Assembly: GCA_040755415.1 (NCBI GenBank)
Contig: JBFMAZ010000101.1
Coordinates: forward strand, 1 to 21,698
From: QYQD01 sp040755415
GTDB lineage: Bacteria; Desulfobacterota; QYQD01
DNA length: 21,698 bases
Reading direction: 5' to 3'
Shown here: positions 6,301-13,817 of the stretch, piece after piece
How the letters are laid out: each line of letters starts with the position of its first letter
Position numbering within the stretch: the stretch's first letter is position 1
Made by a program: the position numbers and the translations under genes
The notes under the pieces: model-generated
What the model saw: only the letters and a program-made list of their open reading frames with translations
What the model was told of the DNA's origin: nothing
Databases searched by the model: none

Positions 6301-6972
6301 ATGGGCGGTAAATATTTGCGATATTATCCCATAAACCTGGATATTAAGGATAAACAATGCCTGGTAATCGGCGGCGGTAAGGTTGCGGAAAGGAAGGTCG
6401 GGACCCTGCTCTCCTGCGGTGCCAGGGTCAGGGTCGTAAGTCCCGAACTTACTCCCCATCTACAGGAGCTGTTAGAGGCCAAGAAGATAACCCGTGAGGC
6501 ACGCGGTTACCGGAGTGGAGACCTGGGCGGGGTGTTTCTGGTGGTGGCCTGCACGGACGACCCGGAGGTCAATACGGCGGTCAGCAAGGCGGCACAGGGG
6601 CAAAACATCCTCTGTAATATTGTGGACAAGCCCGACCTGTGTAACTTCATAGTCCCTTCTATGGTGATAAGAGGCGACCTTCTGATTACCATCTCCACCG
6701 CCGGCCGGAGTCCGGCCCTGGCCAAAAAACTGCGCCGGGAGCTGGAAGACGTCTATGGCCAGGAATATGCCGACTTCCTTCGGATTATGGGGGCCGTCCG
6801 GCCCAGAGTGCTGGCTATGGGCCGGACGCAGTCCGAAAACGAGGCCATCTTCAACCGGCTGGTCTATTCAGAGCTTCTGGACTGGATCCGGGATGGTGAC
6901 CGGGTACGCATTGACCGCTTTTTGCAGGAAGTCCTGGGGCCGGAATTTGGGCTTTCAACCCTTGGGATTTGA
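6301..6972 (+). CDS. Precorrin-2 dehydrogenase / sirohydrochlorin ferrochelatase (Met8p/CysG-N type)
   Basis: The enzyme oxidises precorrin-2 to sirohydrochlorin with NAD+, towards siroheme (and possibly the siroheme-dependent heme route). The 223 residues match a stand-alone CysG N-terminal module; the methyltransferase half is absent. The NAD-binding site is VIGGGKVAERK (22-32), followed by VVACTDDPEVN (about 80-90), CNIVDKPDLCNFIVPS and the dimerisation motif TISTAGRSPALAKKLR (about 130-145). A C-terminal helical extension carries no catalytic motif that I recognise. ATG at 6301 is the only sensible start, but its ribosome site is weak. The stop codon overlaps the flank of a family C MITE. 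A CcsA-like gene and hemA follow on the same strand. Confidence 0.92.
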   Translation: MGGKYLRYYPINLDIKDKQCLVIGGGKVAERKVGTLLSCGARVRVVSPELTPHLQELLEAKKITREARGYRSGDLGGVFLVVACTDDPEVNTAVSKAAQGQNILCNIVDKPDLCNFIVPSMVIRGDLLITISTAGRSPALAKKLRRELEDVYGQEYADFLRIMGAVRPRVLAMGRTQSENEAIFNRLVYSELLDWIRDGDRVRIDRFLQEVLGPEFGLSTLGI

Positions 6973-6979
6973 AATTTCG

Positions 6980-7140
6980 CATCAGTTTAGCTGTTTGAAA
7001 AGAGCTAGTCGTCCAGAAAACGGCGACTCAAAAATCCCCCTTAATCCCCCTTTTTCAAAGGGGGAAGTGTTTCCCCTCCCTTTGGAAAAGGGAGGTTGGG
7101 AGGGATTTTAAAATGCTTTTTCAAGACAGCTAGCGTATTA
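6980..7140. mobile_element. MITE, family C copy 1 (161 bp)
   Basis: The left end CATCAGTTTAGCTGTTTGAA and the right end (reverse complement TAATACGCTAGCTGTCTTGA) are imperfect terminal inverted repeats matching copy 2 at 10051-10211, which has the same length. The interior carries two C/G hairpins, CCCCCTTTTTCAAAGGGGG and CTCCCTTTGGAAAAGGGAG, separated by AAGTGTTTCC. The flanks GAAATTTCG (6971-6979) and CGAAAATTTC (7141-7150) may be a degraded target duplication. It fills the gap between two cistrons of the tetrapyrrole cluster. Confidence 0.8.
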
Positions 7141-7176
7141 CGAAAATTTCAAATTTGAAATTTGAGATTTAACGGC

Positions 7177-8004
7177 ATGAACGTCATCCTTTTTAAACTG
7201 ACCTTATTGTTATACCTGGCGGCTACGGCGGGTTATCTGGTCTATATAATCTCTCAACAAAAGCCGGCTGGCCGGGTAGCCCTGGGCGTGGCCATCGCCG
7301 GGTTTTTCTTCCATACCGCCACCATCATAGTCCGCTATTATGAAGCGGGTTACGCCCCAGTAACGAACTTGCACGAGTCTCTTTCGTTTTTTGCCTGGGC
7401 GCTGGTAGGCGGTTACCTCTACATTCACCAGCGGTACAAGGTGAAGAATCTGGGCGCCTTTGCCACGCCGATAGCCGCCCTTTCCATGATCGCCTCTTCT
7501 ACCCTTCCCAAGAAAATAATAGCCTTACCCCCGGTGCTCAAAAGCTACTGGCTGCCTATTCATGCTGCAGTTTATTTTCTTGCTTACGGGATCCTGGGTG
7601 TAGCCGCCTGTGCCGGTATCATGTATTTGATTCAGGAACGCCAGATCAAGAAAAAGAAGTTCGGGGCCTTTTACCAGCGCCTGCCCTCCCTGGAGGTTCT
7701 GGATGCCATAAATTACCGCTGCCTGACCATTGGTTTTCCGCTTCTGACCATAGGCATACTAACCGGCTCGCTCTGGGCCGAGCAGGCCTGGGGTGCGCAT
7801 TGGCAGTGGGATCCCAAGGAAACCTGGTCTCTCGTCAACTGGCTTTTTTATGCAGCCCTTCTCCACGAACGCCTGGCCGTAGGCTGGCGGGGCAGACGGG
7901 CGGCCATCATGGCCATCATCGGCCTGGGGGCATTACTTTTTACTTTCCTCGGGGTTTCGCTGTTACTCAAAGGATTACATACTTATGCCGGATGGGGCGT
8001 CTAA
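7177..8004 (+). CDS. CcsA/HemX-like cytochrome c assembly protein
   Basis: This polytopic heme-handling protein belongs to the CcsA/CcmC/ResC superfamily. The 275 residues give about eight membrane segments. The tryptophan-rich heme motif is seen as WGAHWQWDPKETWSLV (about 207-222), preceded by conserved histidines (HESLSFF region, about 65; HAAVYF, about 129). ATG at 7177 is preferred; an upstream TTG at 7162 adds five residues read from repeat sequence. No Shine-Dalgarno site is clear. It overlaps hemA by 20 bp. That linkage recalls HemX, the HemA-modulating relative, but a ccsBA-type role in cytochrome c maturation is equally possible. Confidence 0.88.
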   Translation: MNVILFKLTLLLYLAATAGYLVYIISQQKPAGRVALGVAIAGFFFHTATIIVRYYEAGYAPVTNLHESLSFFAWALVGGYLYIHQRYKVKNLGAFATPIAALSMIASSTLPKKIIALPPVLKSYWLPIHAAVYFLAYGILGVAACAGIMYLIQERQIKKKKFGAFYQRLPSLEVLDAINYRCLTIGFPLLTIGILTGSLWAEQAWGAHWQWDPKETWSLVNWLFYAALLHERLAVGWRGRRAAIMAIIGLGALLFTFLGVSLLLKGLHTYAGWGV

Positions 8005-9292
8005 TCTGAGTATAGTTCTGATCGGTCTCAATCATGAGACAGCGCCGGTGGAGATCAGGGAACGCCTGACTTTCGGCGGCGACCGGGAACTGCCCCTCAC
8101 ACTGATACGCAAGGTATCATTTGTTAAGGAATTTATATTCCTTTCCACATGCAACCGCGTAGAGGTCCTGATGACCACCCCTGATCCGGCAAGTGCAGAA
8201 GTGGAGATAAAAAAGGTCCTTACCGAGTCAAACGGCATCCCCCTCGGCGAATTTGAACGCTGCCTGTATATTTATCATGAAGAAGAGGCCGTTAAGCATT
8301 TGTTCCGGGTAGCGGCCAGCCTGGATTCCATGGTTTTAGGCGAACCACAGATACTCGGCCAGATCAAAGACGCCTACCGCCAGGCCACAGACCAGAAGAC
8401 CTCCGGCGTTATACTCAACCGCCTCCTGCACAAGACCTTTTCCGTGGCCAAGCGTGTGCGTACCGAGACCGGCATTTGCAGCCATGCCGTTTCCATAAGC
8501 TTTGCGGCGGTCGAACTGGCCCGGAAGATATTTGCGGATTTAAAAGGGAAACGGGCCATGTTGATCGGGGCCGGCGAGATGGCCGAACTGGCCTCTGAAC
8601 ACCTTATTTCCAACGGCGTGGCAGAGATTATAGTGGCCAACCGGACCCTGGAGCGGGCTGTGGAGCTGGCGCAAAAGTTTAAGGGCCGGGCCGTCTCCCT
8701 GGACGAGATATATGATCAACTGTCAAAGGTGGACATCATAATAAGCTCCACCGGTGCACCAGGGGTGGTAATTCATTATGATAATGTAAAGAGCGTCATG
8801 CGGGCCCGCAAGAACCGGCCGCTGTTCCTTATTGATATCGCTGTGCCCAGGGATATTGACCCGCGCACCAATGAAATAGATAATGTTTATCTCTATGATA
8901 TAGACGACCTGAAGGGGATCGTAGAGCTGAATAAGGCTGAACGGCAAAAGGAGGCCCGGCGGGCTGAAAGGATTATCGAAGAAGAGGTCATTAAATTTAG
9001 GTACTGGCTCCAGGCGCTGGATATCACCCCTATAATAGTATCCTTGCGTGAAAAGGCAGAACAGATCAGGCTCAAAGAGTGCCAGAAGACCCTCTCCAGT
9101 ATGGGCCCCCTGACCCCGGAACAGGAAAAGGCCGTTCATGTCCTGACCGCCTCTATCATCAACAAGATGCTCCACGATCCTATCACCTATCTCAAAGGGA
9201 AGAGCAGCCGCGAGCATAAGGATACCTATCTTGATTTTGCCCGCCAGATATTTAACCTTAATGGGGAACCGGTGGATACGGAGGAGGAGTAA
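7985..9292 (+). CDS. hemA: Glutamyl-tRNA reductase
   Basis: The enzyme makes glutamate-1-semialdehyde from Glu-tRNA, the first committed step of C5-pathway tetrapyrrole synthesis in the cytoplasm. The 435 residues are full length. The catalytic Cys56 lies in FLSTCNRVEVL; the signature SLDSMVLGEPQILGQIK (about 112-128) and the NADPH-binding LIGAGEMAELA (about 192-202) are intact, followed by a C-terminal dimerisation helix bundle. ATG at 7985 overlaps the end of the ccsA-like gene, implying translational coupling; AAAGGAT upstream can serve as ribosome site. hemC, often next, is not present here. Confidence 0.96.
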   Translation: MPDGASNLSIVLIGLNHETAPVEIRERLTFGGDRELPLTLIRKVSFVKEFIFLSTCNRVEVLMTTPDPASAEVEIKKVLTESNGIPLGEFERCLYIYHEEEAVKHLFRVAASLDSMVLGEPQILGQIKDAYRQATDQKTSGVILNRLLHKTFSVAKRVRTETGICSHAVSISFAAVELARKIFADLKGKRAMLIGAGEMAELASEHLISNGVAEIIVANRTLERAVELAQKFKGRAVSLDEIYDQLSKVDIIISSTGAPGVVIHYDNVKSVMRARKNRPLFLIDIAVPRDIDPRTNEIDNVYLYDIDDLKGIVELNKAERQKEARRAERIIEEEVIKFRYWLQALDITPIIVSLREKAEQIRLKECQKTLSSMGPLTPEQEKAVHVLTASIINKMLHDPITYLKGKSSREHKDTYLDFARQIFNLNGEPVDTEEE

Positions 9293-9296
9293 TGGC

Positions 9297-9511
9297 TGAT
9301 AGCTCATAGCTGATAGCTCATAGTTCATGGCTTTTATTGAATGCTGCATAATAAATGTCCGCTTATCGTCATTCCCGCGAAAGCGGGAATCCAGAGAAAA
9401 AAGGCTGGATTCCGGGTCAAGCCCGGAATGACAATAATACATGAAGATAGGACATTAATATTACAGGTATCAATAATTGCTATGAGCTATCAGCTATGAG
9501 CCATGAGCTAG
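9297..9511. repeat. Nested palindrome: AGCTCATAG runs around a GTCATTCC element
   Basis: The outer arms are degenerate runs of TGATAGCTCATAGC (9297-9330) and GCTATGAGCTATCAGC (9480-9511), inverted relative to each other. The inner element 9368-9432 has ends GTCATTCCCGCGAAAGCGGG and CCGGGTCAAGCCCGGAATGAC (last 20 bases shown from CGGGTC), each arm itself a hairpin. No ORF is present. It fills the 246 bp between hemA and the CxxC protein gene. Confidence 0.7.
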
Positions 9512-9538
9512 ATACGGCGGGGAGGGAGATTAATAACT

Positions 9539-9931
9539 ATGGCGGACATAATTGACATAGAGGAAAGATTAAGACATGAGAAAAAGAAAAAGGAAGAGAT
9601 AGAGAGGATAAAAAAGGTCTCCCTGCTCAAAAAGTTTATCGAATGCACTCAGTGTATGCTTAAGTGTGCCAAATGCGGTGTACAAATGGATCTGCCGGAA
9701 GCGGTGAAACGGGATATCAGCATCCCCTTCCGCTTCTGCTCGAATTGCCAGGAAGAATATGAGGAATATATAAAACGCCAGCTCGGACAGGGCAACCCTT
9801 CCTACTACTGGTACAATGACAAATGGATGGACATCTGGCGGCACTGGATAGAGTATCAAAATGCCGTGCAGGGCTATAAAGAATCCGAAGAATTCAAGCG
9901 ACTTCTGAGGGAACTGCAGGTCGATAAGTAG
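9539..9931 (+). CDS. Conserved-looking protein with three CxxC pairs, unknown function
   Basis: The 130-residue soluble protein has a charged helical N-terminus (7-30, Lys/Glu-rich, probably coiled-coil). Three CxxC pairs follow: Cys36/39, Cys43/46 and Cys67/70, the arrangement of a zinc-ribbon or other metal-binding module. The C-terminal part is aromatic (YYWYNDKWMDIWRHWIEY, about 89-106), then a charged helix. GGGAGGGAG lies about 9 bp before the ATG. Codon use matches the neighbours. It follows hemA on the same strand with 246 bp of repeats between. I cannot assign a function; metal binding is the only supportable statement. Confidence 0.8.
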   Translation: MADIIDIEERLRHEKKKKEEIERIKKVSLLKKFIECTQCMLKCAKCGVQMDLPEAVKRDISIPFRFCSNCQEEYEEYIKRQLGQGNPSYYWYNDKWMDIWRHWIEYQNAVQGYKESEEFKRLLRELQVDK

Positions 9932-10002
9932 CCCAATTTCGTATCATTTTCGCGCTTTGAAATGGTCCGACCTCCAAGGTTCCAGTTGCAGAGTGTCGTG
10001 TC

Positions 10003-10326
10003 TTAAATCCGAAATTCGAATATCGAAACTCGAAACAAATTCGAATTTTCGTAACATTTTAGGTTTTTGAAAAATATACCTAAGCAAGGCGCTATAAGGG
10101 CCAAAATCCCCCTCAATCCCCCTTTTCCAAAGGGGGAAGTGTTTCTCCTCCCTTTGGAAAAGGGAGGTTGGGAGGGATTTAAGAATACTTTTTCAAACAG
10201 CTAAACTGATACGAATTTTCAAATTTAATAATGTCCCAAACTACGACGAAGCTAATTCGTTTTGAATTTCTCTTTTCGGTGATTCGATATTGTTTCGGAT
10301 TTCGTGCTTCGTATTTCGAATTTTAA
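10003..10326. repeat. Family A repeat, diverged, split by a family C MITE
   Basis: The left arm (AAATCCGAAATTCGAATATC, GAAACAAATTCGAATTTTC) ends at 10050. Right-arm sequence (CGAATTTTC, then GATTCGATATTGTTTCGG, ATTTCGTGCTTCGTATTTCG) resumes at 10212. The intervening 161 bp is the family C MITE. With it this accounts for the 391 bp gap between the CxxC gene and ssb; no gene is visible there. Confidence 0.65.
10051..10211. mobile_element. MITE, family C copy 2 (161 bp) with 9 bp duplication
   Basis: The ends are GTAACATTTTAGGTTTTTGA and, as reverse complement, TATCAGTTTAGCTGTTTGAA. The interior has the two family C hairpins (CCCCCTTTTCCAAAGGGGG and CTCCCTTTGGAAAAGGGAG). CGAATTTTC flanks it directly on both sides (10042-10050 and 10212-10220), a perfect 9 bp direct repeat consistent with a target duplication. 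The length equals copy 1. Confidence 0.83.
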
Positions 10327-10775
10327 AACGGTATATCATCATCCGGTCCCGGGCCGAGTTCAGGTTCACTATCTGTCGTTAGAGCCGCCGAAGGCATGGC
10401 CGTCATTCCCTCACCTGATCCCGAAGAGATACCGGGCTGACGCCCGGCCGGCCCGAGCATTTGCATATTACTGGCTATAATCTCAGTAGTCCATCTCTTG
10501 TTACCGTCTTTGTCATCCCAGGAACGTGTCTGCAAGCGGCCTTCAATATAGACCTGTTTCCCCTTGGACAGATATTCTCCACATATCTCCGCCAGCTTCC
10601 CATAAGCTACAATTTTGTGCCATTCGGTGCGCTGTTCCCGTTGCCCATCTTTATTAGTGCGGTTTTCTGTGGTGGCCAGGCGGAAGTTAGTCACTGCCAA
10701 ACCTCCGGGCGTATAACGCACCTCGGGATCAGCTCCAAGATTACCTACCAGGATAACTTTGTTGACACCTGCCAT
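10323..10775 (-). CDS. ssb: Single-stranded DNA-binding protein
   Basis: SSB coats single-stranded DNA and recruits repair and replication enzymes. The 150 residues contain an OB fold (about 1-108: MAGVNKVILVGNLGADPEVR, TEWHKIVAYGKLAE, GRLQTRSWDDKDGNKRWTT), a short Gly/Ser/Pro-rich linker and the acidic tail ending DDDIPF that docks partner proteins. ATG at 10775 has a strong AGGAGG just upstream. It lies last in the minus-strand series lepA, lepB, ssb, 78 bp after lepB. The spacer holds a 9 bp hairpin abutting the ribosome site. The 3' end runs into repeat sequence. Confidence 0.96.
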   Translation of the reverse strand: MAGVNKVILVGNLGADPEVRYTPGGLAVTNFRLATTENRTNKDGQREQRTEWHKIVAYGKLAEICGEYLSKGKQVYIEGRLQTRSWDDKDGNKRWTTEIIASNMQMLGPAGRQPGISSGSGEGMTAMPSAALTTDSEPELGPGPDDDIPF

Positions 10776-10788
10776 TTTGCCCTCCTTT

Positions 10789-10809
10789 TATCCCGCCTAT
10801 GGCGGGATA
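10789..10809 (-). promoter_or_regulatory. Stem-loop abutting the ssb ribosome-binding site
   Basis: TATCCCGCC (10789-10797) and GGCGGGATA (10801-10809) form a perfect 9 bp stem with a 3-base loop. On the minus strand AAAAGGAGGG, the ssb Shine-Dalgarno region, begins at the base of the stem. No U-tract follows, so it is a poor terminator; an RNA-processing or translation-modulating leader is possible. Confidence 0.55.
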
Positions 10810-10810
10810 G

Positions 10811-10856
10811 TTCATGGTTCATAGCTCTTAGCTATGAGCCATCAGCCATGAGCTAA
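10811..10856. repeat. Degenerate TTCATAGCTC/GAGCCATGAGC run
   Basis: GGTTCATAGC pairs with GCTATGAGCC around a short CTCTTA spacer, followed by ATCAGCCATGAGCTAATG. It belongs to the same motif pool as 9297-9511 and touches the lepB stop codon. Confidence 0.55.
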
Positions 10857-11491
10857 TGTATAGTTTTACCAAAGCGCTTCCAGCGGACACCGAAGTTTTC
10901 ACTATCCCACGACCAGTAAATGATAAACGCCTTTCCCAGGACATCCTTCAGGTTAACAGGCCCCCAAAACCTGCTATCGTAACTCTGATCCCGATTATCT
11001 CCCATAACGAAGATAGAGTTCTTGGGGACGATATAAGGGCCAAAGTTATCGCGTGGTCCGCCCATGGCGGACGCTAACACATCGTTATCGGTGTGCATAG
11101 TATAGTTATCTGGCATGGGCCGTCCATTTATATAAACCTTTTTGTTTACTATCTGGACGCAATCGCCTTCTATCCCGACGACCCGCTTTATAAAATCCTT
11201 ATCGCGATCCACCGGGTAGATAAAGACCACCACATCACCCCGCTCCGGCTTCTCTATCGGGATAAGAATGCTGCCGGTGAATGGGTTCTTTATACCATAA
11301 ATAAACTTGTTCACCAATATATGGTCTCCTATGAGGAGATTGGGTTTCATGGAGCCGGAAGGTATCTTGAACGCCTGTACTACAAACGTCCGGATTAACA
11401 TGGCCAGGACAAAGGCAATAACAATAGCCTCAATGTATTCCCTGGTCAGGGCCTTCCAATCTTTTTTAGCGTCTTTTTTTACCTTCTGCAA
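10853..11491 (-). CDS. lepB: Signal peptidase I
   Basis: This membrane-anchored serine protease removes signal peptides from exported proteins. The 212 residues have one N-terminal membrane helix (about 21-38). The catalytic Ser47 lies in PSGSMKPNLL and the general-base Lys102 in KDFIKRVVG; the GDNRDQSYDSRFWGPV box (about 164-179) is present. The start is a TTG at 11491, preferred because AAGGAGG lies 6 bp upstream. It is a minus-strand gene downstream of lepA, with which it is classically co-transcribed; here a 158 bp MITE and other repeats sit between them. Confidence 0.95.
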   Translation of the reverse strand: MQKVKKDAKKDWKALTREYIEAIVIAFVLAMLIRTFVVQAFKIPSGSMKPNLLIGDHILVNKFIYGIKNPFTGSILIPIEKPERGDVVVFIYPVDRDKDFIKRVVGIEGDCVQIVNKKVYINGRPMPDNYTMHTDNDVLASAMGGPRDNFGPYIVPKNSIFVMGDNRDQSYDSRFWGPVNLKDVLGKAFIIYWSWDSENFGVRWKRFGKTIH

Positions 11492-11507
11492 ATAGATCCT
11501 CCTTGTA

Positions 11508-11545
11508 AGTAGCGGTTAGCGGATAGCATACAGCGATTAGCGGAC
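11508..11545. repeat. Short AGCGGTTAGCGGATAGC-type run
   Basis: AGCGGTTAGCGGATAGC, CAGCGATTAGCGGAC and similar near-tandem motifs lie immediately upstream of the lepB ribosome site. Related runs appear at 5770-5808 and 11745-11775. Confidence 0.45.
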
Positions 11546-11567
11546 AACAAATACAAATAGTGAACAA

Positions 11568-11725
11568 TGATGACCTCGTAAAAAGTCCCAAAATACCGTT
11601 TTCCGTCATTCCGGCCCCGTATCGAGTACGGGGTAAACTCCAGCCGGAATCCAGTAAATTCAATATGTTCTGGATGCCGGATCAAGTCCGGCATGACGAT
11701 TTCAGGACTTTTTGCGAGACCATCA
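11568..11725. mobile_element. MITE related to family B (158 bp) between lepA and lepB
   Basis: The terminal repeats begin TGATGACCTCGTAAAAAGTC (11568) and, as reverse complement of the right end, TGATGGTCTCGCAAAAAGTC (11725): 21 bp arms with three mismatches. The interior contains GTCATTCCGG and GTCCGGCATGAC palindromes (CCGTATCGAGTACGG among them), like the family B interiors. No clear target duplication is visible. It carries no ORF. Confidence 0.78.
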
Positions 11726-11780
11726 ACAGTGACTCTTAATTTTTTCTAAACGCTAAGCCCTAAACCCTAAGCGCTTTATT

Positions 11781-13568
11781 TTACACCTTCAACACAGACA
11801 GAAACGCCTCCTGCGGGATCTCCACCTGGCCAACCTGTTTCATCCTCTTTTTACCTTCTTTTTGTTTTTCGAGCAATTTTCTCTTCCGGGTTATGTCGCC
11901 GCCATAGCACTTGGCCGTAACATTTTTGCGCAGAGGCGCGATACGCTCGCGGGCAATGATCTGGCTGCCTATAGCCGCCTGGATAATGACCTCAAACATC
12001 TGGCGCTGGATAACTTCTTTCAGCTTCTCGGCCAACTGCCTTCCACGGTGGTAGGCCCGGTCCTTATGGGTAATGGTAGAAAGGGCATCCACCGGGACCT
12101 TATTGATAAGGATATCCAGCTTAACCAGCGGAGACGGCCTGAAATCCAAAAATGTGTAATCGAGGGAGGCATAGCCGCTGGTGACGGACTTCAATCGATC
12201 GTAAAAGTCAAGCACCATCTCGCTGAAGGGGATTTCATAAGAAAGCAGGACCCGGGTTTCAGTGATAAACTTGAGGTCCTTTTGCACCCCCCTTTTGCCT
12301 TCACAAAGCGTAATCACCCCTCCTACATATTCAGCCGGGGTATAGATATCCGCCTGTATAAAGGGCTCCTCAATGGTCTCGATATCCTGTGCCGGAGGCA
12401 ACTTGCTGGGGTTGTCCACCATCTTTACCTGCCCTTTTTTATCCGTGACGCGATAAACCACGGAAGGGGCGGTACTGATCAGAGAAAGGCCGTATTCGCG
12501 CTCCAGCCTTTCCTGCACAATCTCCATGTGTAAAAGCCCGAGAAACCCGCATCGAAAACCAAAACCCAGCGCTAATGAGGTCTCCGGCTCGTAACTAAAA
12601 GAGGAGTCGTTTAACCAGAGCTTTTCCATGGCCTCCCGGAGCGTATCGTATTGGCCGGGATCCGTTGGGAAGAGCCCGCAAAAGACCATGGGCTTGACTA
12701 CCTTGAACCCCGGCAGGGGGCTGGATGTCGGCCGCCCGGCCCCGGTGATGGTATCACCGATCTTAGTATCACGCACCCCCTTGATGCCGGCCATGATGAA
12801 CCCTACTTCGCCGGCCTTGAGCTCCGAGACCTCTCTGGCGTAAGGCATAAAATTACCAACCCTGGCCACCTCATAGACCTTGTCGGCGGCCATCATCCTT
12901 ATCATATCGCCCTTTCTGACTGTACCGTCGTACACCCGGACAAGAACGACTGCGCCTTGATAGGGGTCAAACCAGGAATCGAAGATGAGGGCCTTAAGAG
13001 GGGCCGTGGGATCACCCTCAGGCGGCGGGATGCGTTTTACAATGGCCTCCAGTATCTCGACGGTGCCTATGCCCTCCTTGGCACTGGCCAGGATGGCGTC
13101 CTGACAGTCGAGGCCGATTATATCCTCTATCTCCTGTTTAACCCTTTCTGGCTCAGCGCTGGGCAGGTCAATCTTGTTTAAGACCGGTATAATTTCCAGA
13201 TTGTTATCCAGCGCCAGATAGACATTGGCCAGGGTCTGGGCCTCCACTCCCTGGCTGGCATCCACGACCAGTAAGGCCCCCTCACAGGCGGAAAGACTGC
13301 GGGATACCTCATAAGTAAAGTCCACGTGGCCGGGTGTATCTATCAGGTTCAGCATGTAGGTTTTCCCGTCCTTGGCCTGATAATTCAGACGCACGGTCTG
13401 GGCCTTGATAGTTATGCCCCTTTCCCTTTCCAGATCCATCTTATCCAGGAACTGAGAAACCATTTCCCGGGCGGAGACTGCGCCCGTATATTCCAGCAGC
13501 CTATCCGCCAGGGTGGATTTACCATGGTCGATGTGGGCAATAATGCAAAAGTTGCGTATGTTATTCAT
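11781..13568 (-). CDS. lepA: Elongation factor 4 (LepA GTPase)
   Basis: This ribosome-associated GTPase is implicated in back-translocation or in translation initiation and ribosome biogenesis. With the start at MNNIRNF (13568) it is 595 residues, the usual length; an ATG four codons earlier (13580) is possible and neither has a clear ribosome site. The GTPase motifs are intact: AHIDHGKST (10-18), RGITIKAQT, DTPGH, NKIDLP. EF-G-like domains follow, then the LepA-specific C-terminus (RKRKLLEKQKEGKKRMKQ and FLSVLKV ending). It is first of the lepA-lepB-ssb series on the minus strand. Confidence 0.97.
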   Translation of the reverse strand: MNNIRNFCIIAHIDHGKSTLADRLLEYTGAVSAREMVSQFLDKMDLERERGITIKAQTVRLNYQAKDGKTYMLNLIDTPGHVDFTYEVSRSLSACEGALLVVDASQGVEAQTLANVYLALDNNLEIIPVLNKIDLPSAEPERVKQEIEDIIGLDCQDAILASAKEGIGTVEILEAIVKRIPPPEGDPTAPLKALIFDSWFDPYQGAVVLVRVYDGTVRKGDMIRMMAADKVYEVARVGNFMPYAREVSELKAGEVGFIMAGIKGVRDTKIGDTITGAGRPTSSPLPGFKVVKPMVFCGLFPTDPGQYDTLREAMEKLWLNDSSFSYEPETSLALGFGFRCGFLGLLHMEIVQERLEREYGLSLISTAPSVVYRVTDKKGQVKMVDNPSKLPPAQDIETIEEPFIQADIYTPAEYVGGVITLCEGKRGVQKDLKFITETRVLLSYEIPFSEMVLDFYDRLKSVTSGYASLDYTFLDFRPSPLVKLDILINKVPVDALSTITHKDRAYHRGRQLAEKLKEVIQRQMFEVIIQAAIGSQIIARERIAPLRKNVTAKCYGGDITRKRKLLEKQKEGKKRMKQVGQVEIPQEAFLSVLKV

Positions 13569-13616
13569 AGTGAATATCATTAGTCGTTAGTCAATAGTCA
13601 CTGGTAAAAGTCAACT

Positions 13617-13790
13617 TCTCACGCAAAGGCGCAAAGCTATAAATCCGAAATCCTAATATCGAAACCCGAAACAAATCCGAAATCAAAATGCTCAAATGAC
13701 CGAAACATGATTGTTTAGAATTTTGGTCATTTGAATTTGTTTCGTATTTCGAATTTCGTGCTTCGGATTTCTTGCATCTTTACGGGCTTG
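13617..13790. repeat. Family A repeat, complete copy
   Basis: It is nearly identical to 5998-6175: CGCAAAGGCGCAAAGC end, ATAAATCCGAAATCC and GCTCAAATGACCGAAAC left arm, centre ATGATTGTTTAGAATTTTGG (lacking one GGATTTT unit), and right arm ending CGTGCTTCGGATTTCTTGC. It occupies most of the 250 bp between the ROK kinase gene and lepA. Confidence 0.85.
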
Positions 13791-13817
13791 GCGGCCTTGC
13801 ATGATATTTTGAACTTT

